In this document: in pieces, positions 5,374 to 7,431 of the stretch
Position numbering within the stretch: the first letter of the stretch is position 1
How the letters are laid out: each line of letters starts with the position of its first letter
DNA from: Oscillospiraceae bacterium
GTDB lineage: Bacteria; Bacillota; Clostridia; Oscillospirales; Ruminococcaceae
Length of the DNA: 7,431 nt
Assembly (NCBI GenBank): GCA_017440425.1
Contig: JAFSHJ010000301.1
Coordinates: forward strand, 1 to 7,431
Direction of reading: 5' to 3'
Position numbers and translations under genes: made by a program
The notes under the pieces: model-generated
The model's database searches: none
What the model was told of the DNA's origin: nothing
Seen by the model: only the letters and a program-made list of their open reading frames with translations

Positions 5374-6360
5374 ATGTCTTATACAGTCAATATGGGATTG
5401 TGGCGAAAAATATTCGCAGTGCCTGCAGATACCGTCTCCGACGAAAAGCTTCGGATGTGCGGTGCGGCACAGCTTAAAATATTGCTCTATATACTCCGTG
5501 AAGGCGAGGTCGATGCGGAGAAAATTTCTGCTGCGCTGAGAATGAGTGCAGGCGATGTCAACGATGGGGTGGATTATTGGAAGAACGAAGGTCTGATATG
5601 CGAAAGCGGAGCAGTACCCGTTGTTCAGCCTCAGGCGATGTCGCAGGTGCAGAATAAACAGCAGGAGGAGCCGATCACCGAGCCGAAGGCGGTGCGTGAG
5701 CTCAAACCTTTGACAGCACCACCCACCCGCCTAAACGCAAAGGAACTGGAATTGCTCTCCAAAAAGCCGGATATATCCGCAATGCTGAAAGCGGCAGAAG
5801 CAATGCTGGGCAAAACCTTCACCTCCAGCGATACCTCCACGCTTTTGTGGCTGACAAATTGGGCCGGAGTACCGCCCGAGATGATCCTCACCGTAATATC
5901 CTACTGTATAGAGATAGGCAAACCGCGGATGAGCTATATTCAGGCAACGGCCATTGCATGGATGAACGACGGTGTGGAGACAGTTGAGCAGGCAGAAAAA
6001 TATCTCAAGGAAGTGCATGCGGTGAGAAGCTACGAAAAGCTTGTCTGCAGCGTGTTCGGAATATACAACCGTGCTCTCACCACCGCCGAGAAAAAGGTTA
6101 TTGCGATCTGGCAGGATGCAGGCTTTGAACAGCCGCTGCTCAAAGCCGCCTACGAGCGCACTATTGATGCCATCGGCAAAATTTCTTTCAATTACATAAA
6201 TAAAATACTGCTTTCCTGGAAGGAAAAGGGCATAACCACTCCCGAGCAGGCGGAGGCAGAACGCACCGCAGCCAAGGAGAACCGCAAGCTGGAGAAATCT
6301 TACGACATCAGCGAAGTGGAAAAGATTTTTGCAGATGACCTTGTCAACCTGGATTTTTAA
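5374..6360 (+). CDS. DnaD/DnaB-like primosome protein with two DnaD domains
   Basis: Proteins of this family remodel DNA at the origin or at stalled forks and help deliver the replicative helicase. In the 328-residue product, residues 1-78 look like a winged-helix domain (AAQLKILLYILREGEVDAEK). A polar Gln/Pro/Glu-rich linker follows (about 79-130). Then come two DnaD-type domains in tandem (about 137-213 and 220-295). Each ends in the family pattern YIxxIxxxWxxxGI: YIQATAIAWMNDGV in the first and YINKILLSWKEKGITT in the second, which is the closer match. Tandem DnaD domains next to a helicase loader match Bacillus subtilis DnaB beside DnaI more than DnaD itself, but the protein is shorter than B. 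subtilis DnaB. ATG 5374 is chosen over GTG 5365 from the Shine-Dalgarno register. The next gene starts 25 bp after the stop, so the two form an operon. Confidence 0.92.
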   Translation: MSYTVNMGLWRKIFAVPADTVSDEKLRMCGAAQLKILLYILREGEVDAEKISAALRMSAGDVNDGVDYWKNEGLICESGAVPVVQPQAMSQVQNKQQEEPITEPKAVRELKPLTAPPTRLNAKELELLSKKPDISAMLKAAEAMLGKTFTSSDTSTLLWLTNWAGVPPEMILTVISYCIEIGKPRMSYIQATAIAWMNDGVETVEQAEKYLKEVHAVRSYEKLVCSVFGIYNRALTTAEKKVIAIWQDAGFEQPLLKAAYERTIDAIGKISFNYINKILLSWKEKGITTPEQAEAERTAAKENRKLEKSYDISEVEKIFADDLVNLDF

Positions 6361-6385
6361 ATTTGTTTGATCGGAGAAAAAGACT

Positions 6386-7378
6386 ATGAGCTTTTCGGAT
6401 GAGGTATATGATATAGTAAGGCAGAAGCTGGCAGAGCGCCGTCGCCGTGCCGAAGAGGAGTGTGAACGGCAGAGACGTGAGATCTATCTCAAGCTGCCAC
6501 AGGTGCAGGAGATAGATTCGCAGATGATGGGCGATGCTGTTAAAATGCTGGAGCTTGCACAGCTTGCAATGAAGGGTAAGGATACCTCCGCAGCAGCGGA
6601 GCAGCTTAAAGAAAAAAATTTGGAAAGACAGCAAAAGAGGGCAGAGATCCTCCGTCAAAACGGATATGCTGCCGATGCACCCACGCCGAAATACACCTGC
6701 TCCAAATGTGAGGACACGGGTTTTGTGGGCACAAAACGCTGCGAGTGCTGCGAGGCTCTGCTGAAAGCGGAGGCTGCCGCGAGAATAACCGGCGCTTCCA
6801 TGATGTCTGAGTGCAGTTTTGACAATTTTTCGCTGGATTATTACTCCGATAAGCCGATGCCGCCCCAGAACATCGTGCCCCGCGAGGTAATGGCAAGAGT
6901 TTTGAGCATCTGCAAGGATTACGCAGAGAACTTTTCACCAAAATCCGGCAACCTGCTCATGATAGGCGGTGCAGGTCTCGGCAAGACCCATCTCTCCATG
7001 GCAATTGCCCGCAAGGTGATAGACAAGGGTTACGGCGTGGCATATTGCTCGGCATACAGCATCTTTGCACAGCTGCAGAAGGAGCAGTATTCCCGCGGCG
7101 AAGATACACTCGCAGGTCTGCTGGATTGCGATCTGCTCATCTTTGACGATTTGGGGGCAGAGCTTGTCAATCAGTTTTCGGTGGCACAGATCAATTCCAT
7201 TGTGAACTCACGCATAATCTCGGGGAAAGCCACCATCATCAACACAAATTTTGCCATTCAGGAGCTTGAAAAGATTTATTCCGAGCGTTTTGTCTCCAGG
7301 ATCATCGGTTCCTACCGCAGACTCAGCTTTGTGGGCAAGGATATACGAATGATAAAATCTCTTGAGAAAAACAGATAA
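6386..7378 (+). CDS. DnaC/DnaI-type AAA+ replicative helicase loader
   Basis: This ATPase would load the replicative helicase onto DNA. The 330-residue product has a long charged N-terminal helical region (about 1-95), likely coiled coil. A probable zinc site follows with Cys105, Cys108, Cys119 and Cys121 or Cys122 (CSKC and CECC). The AAA+ domain carries Walker A GGAGLGKTH (194-202), Walker B LLIFDDLGAE (250-259), a sensor 1 region around TIINTNF (283-289) and basic residues of the arginine-finger region in RFVSRIIGSYRR (301-312). Cysteines before an AAA+ domain fit Firmicutes DnaI-like loaders rather than IstB transposition helpers, and no transposase gene is next to it. The ATG has GGAG at 6373-6376 with a 9-nt spacer. 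It follows the DnaD-like gene by 25 bp. No terminator is visible in the 53 bp after the stop. Confidence 0.93.
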   Translation: MSFSDEVYDIVRQKLAERRRRAEEECERQRREIYLKLPQVQEIDSQMMGDAVKMLELAQLAMKGKDTSAAAEQLKEKNLERQQKRAEILRQNGYAADAPTPKYTCSKCEDTGFVGTKRCECCEALLKAEAAARITGASMMSECSFDNFSLDYYSDKPMPPQNIVPREVMARVLSICKDYAENFSPKSGNLLMIGGAGLGKTHLSMAIARKVIDKGYGVAYCSAYSIFAQLQKEQYSRGEDTLAGLLDCDLLIFDDLGAELVNQFSVAQINSIVNSRIISGKATIINTNFAIQELEKIYSERFVSRIIGSYRRLSFVGKDIRMIKSLEKNR

Positions 7379-7431
7379 CGAATACCAAAAGTATCACATC
7401 CACACTCGGCGGCACAACCAATTATTAATAC

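Noticed and set aside
1025..5446. 17-bp identical sequence GATACCGTCTCCGACGA in two genes (near 1025 and 5430)
   Set aside because: Both copies encode Asp-Thr-Val-Ser-Asp-Glu in frame within unrelated proteins. With no flanking similarity it looks like chance plus shared codon preference.
6386..7378. IstB helper of an IS21-type element
   Set aside because: There is no IstA transposase or inverted repeats nearby, and the Cys cluster and the DnaD-like partner fit a helicase loader.
7379..7431. Terminator after the helicase loader gene
   Set aside because: No stem with a following T-run is visible before the window ends.

Overview
This is a chromosomal core-gene window from a Gram-positive-type bacterium, most likely a Clostridia member of the Ruminococcaceae/Oscillospiraceae kind. 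The evidence is a type III pantothenate kinase, a Bacillus/Clostridium-type signal peptidase I, a low-molecular-weight class B penicillin-binding protein, a YdcF/SanA (DUF218) membrane protein, and a DnaD-domain protein next to a DnaC/DnaI-type helicase loader. Ribosome-binding sites are GGAG-like, starts include TTG and GTG, and intergenic sequence is AT-rich with recognisable sigma-A promoters. The taxonomic call is inference. No phage, transposase, CRISPR, rRNA or tRNA gene is visible.

Layout. (1) 1-605, minus: coaX, cut off by the window start, with a strong promoter at 651-679 and a perfect 14-bp palindrome just behind it. (2) 779-2573, plus: an unrecognised single-pass membrane protein followed 22 bp later by lepB, closed by a clear intrinsic terminator (2590-2620). 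(3) 2621-2785: a convergent intergenic gap holding a striking 120-nt inverted-repeat element. It folds into a long stem capped by three tandem hairpins (a cloverleaf), and all of its non-Watson-Crick stem pairs except one mismatch are G-U only on the plus strand. (4) 2786-5275, minus: a YdcF/DUF218 membrane protein gene followed by a class B PBP gene. Between them is a terminator-like hairpin whose 3' arm contains the PBP Shine-Dalgarno sequence and whose U-run ends at the PBP start codon. (5) 5306-5356: back-to-back promoters with overlapping -35 boxes inside a 19-bp palindrome. (6) 5374-7378, plus: a two-gene replication-initiation operon, a tandem-DnaD-domain protein and an AAA+ helicase loader. 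The last 53 bp hold nothing I recognise.

How the genes fit together. LepB, the PBP and the YdcF protein all act at the cell surface (secretion and wall synthesis). The DnaD-like protein and the loader would act together to place the replicative helicase, matching the dnaB-dnaI arrangement of Bacillus subtilis. CoaX makes the first coenzyme A intermediate. The window is mostly ordinary housekeeping sequence. The points that merit a second look are non-coding: the cloverleaf element, the hairpin that masks the PBP ribosome-binding site, and the shared-operator divergent promoter.
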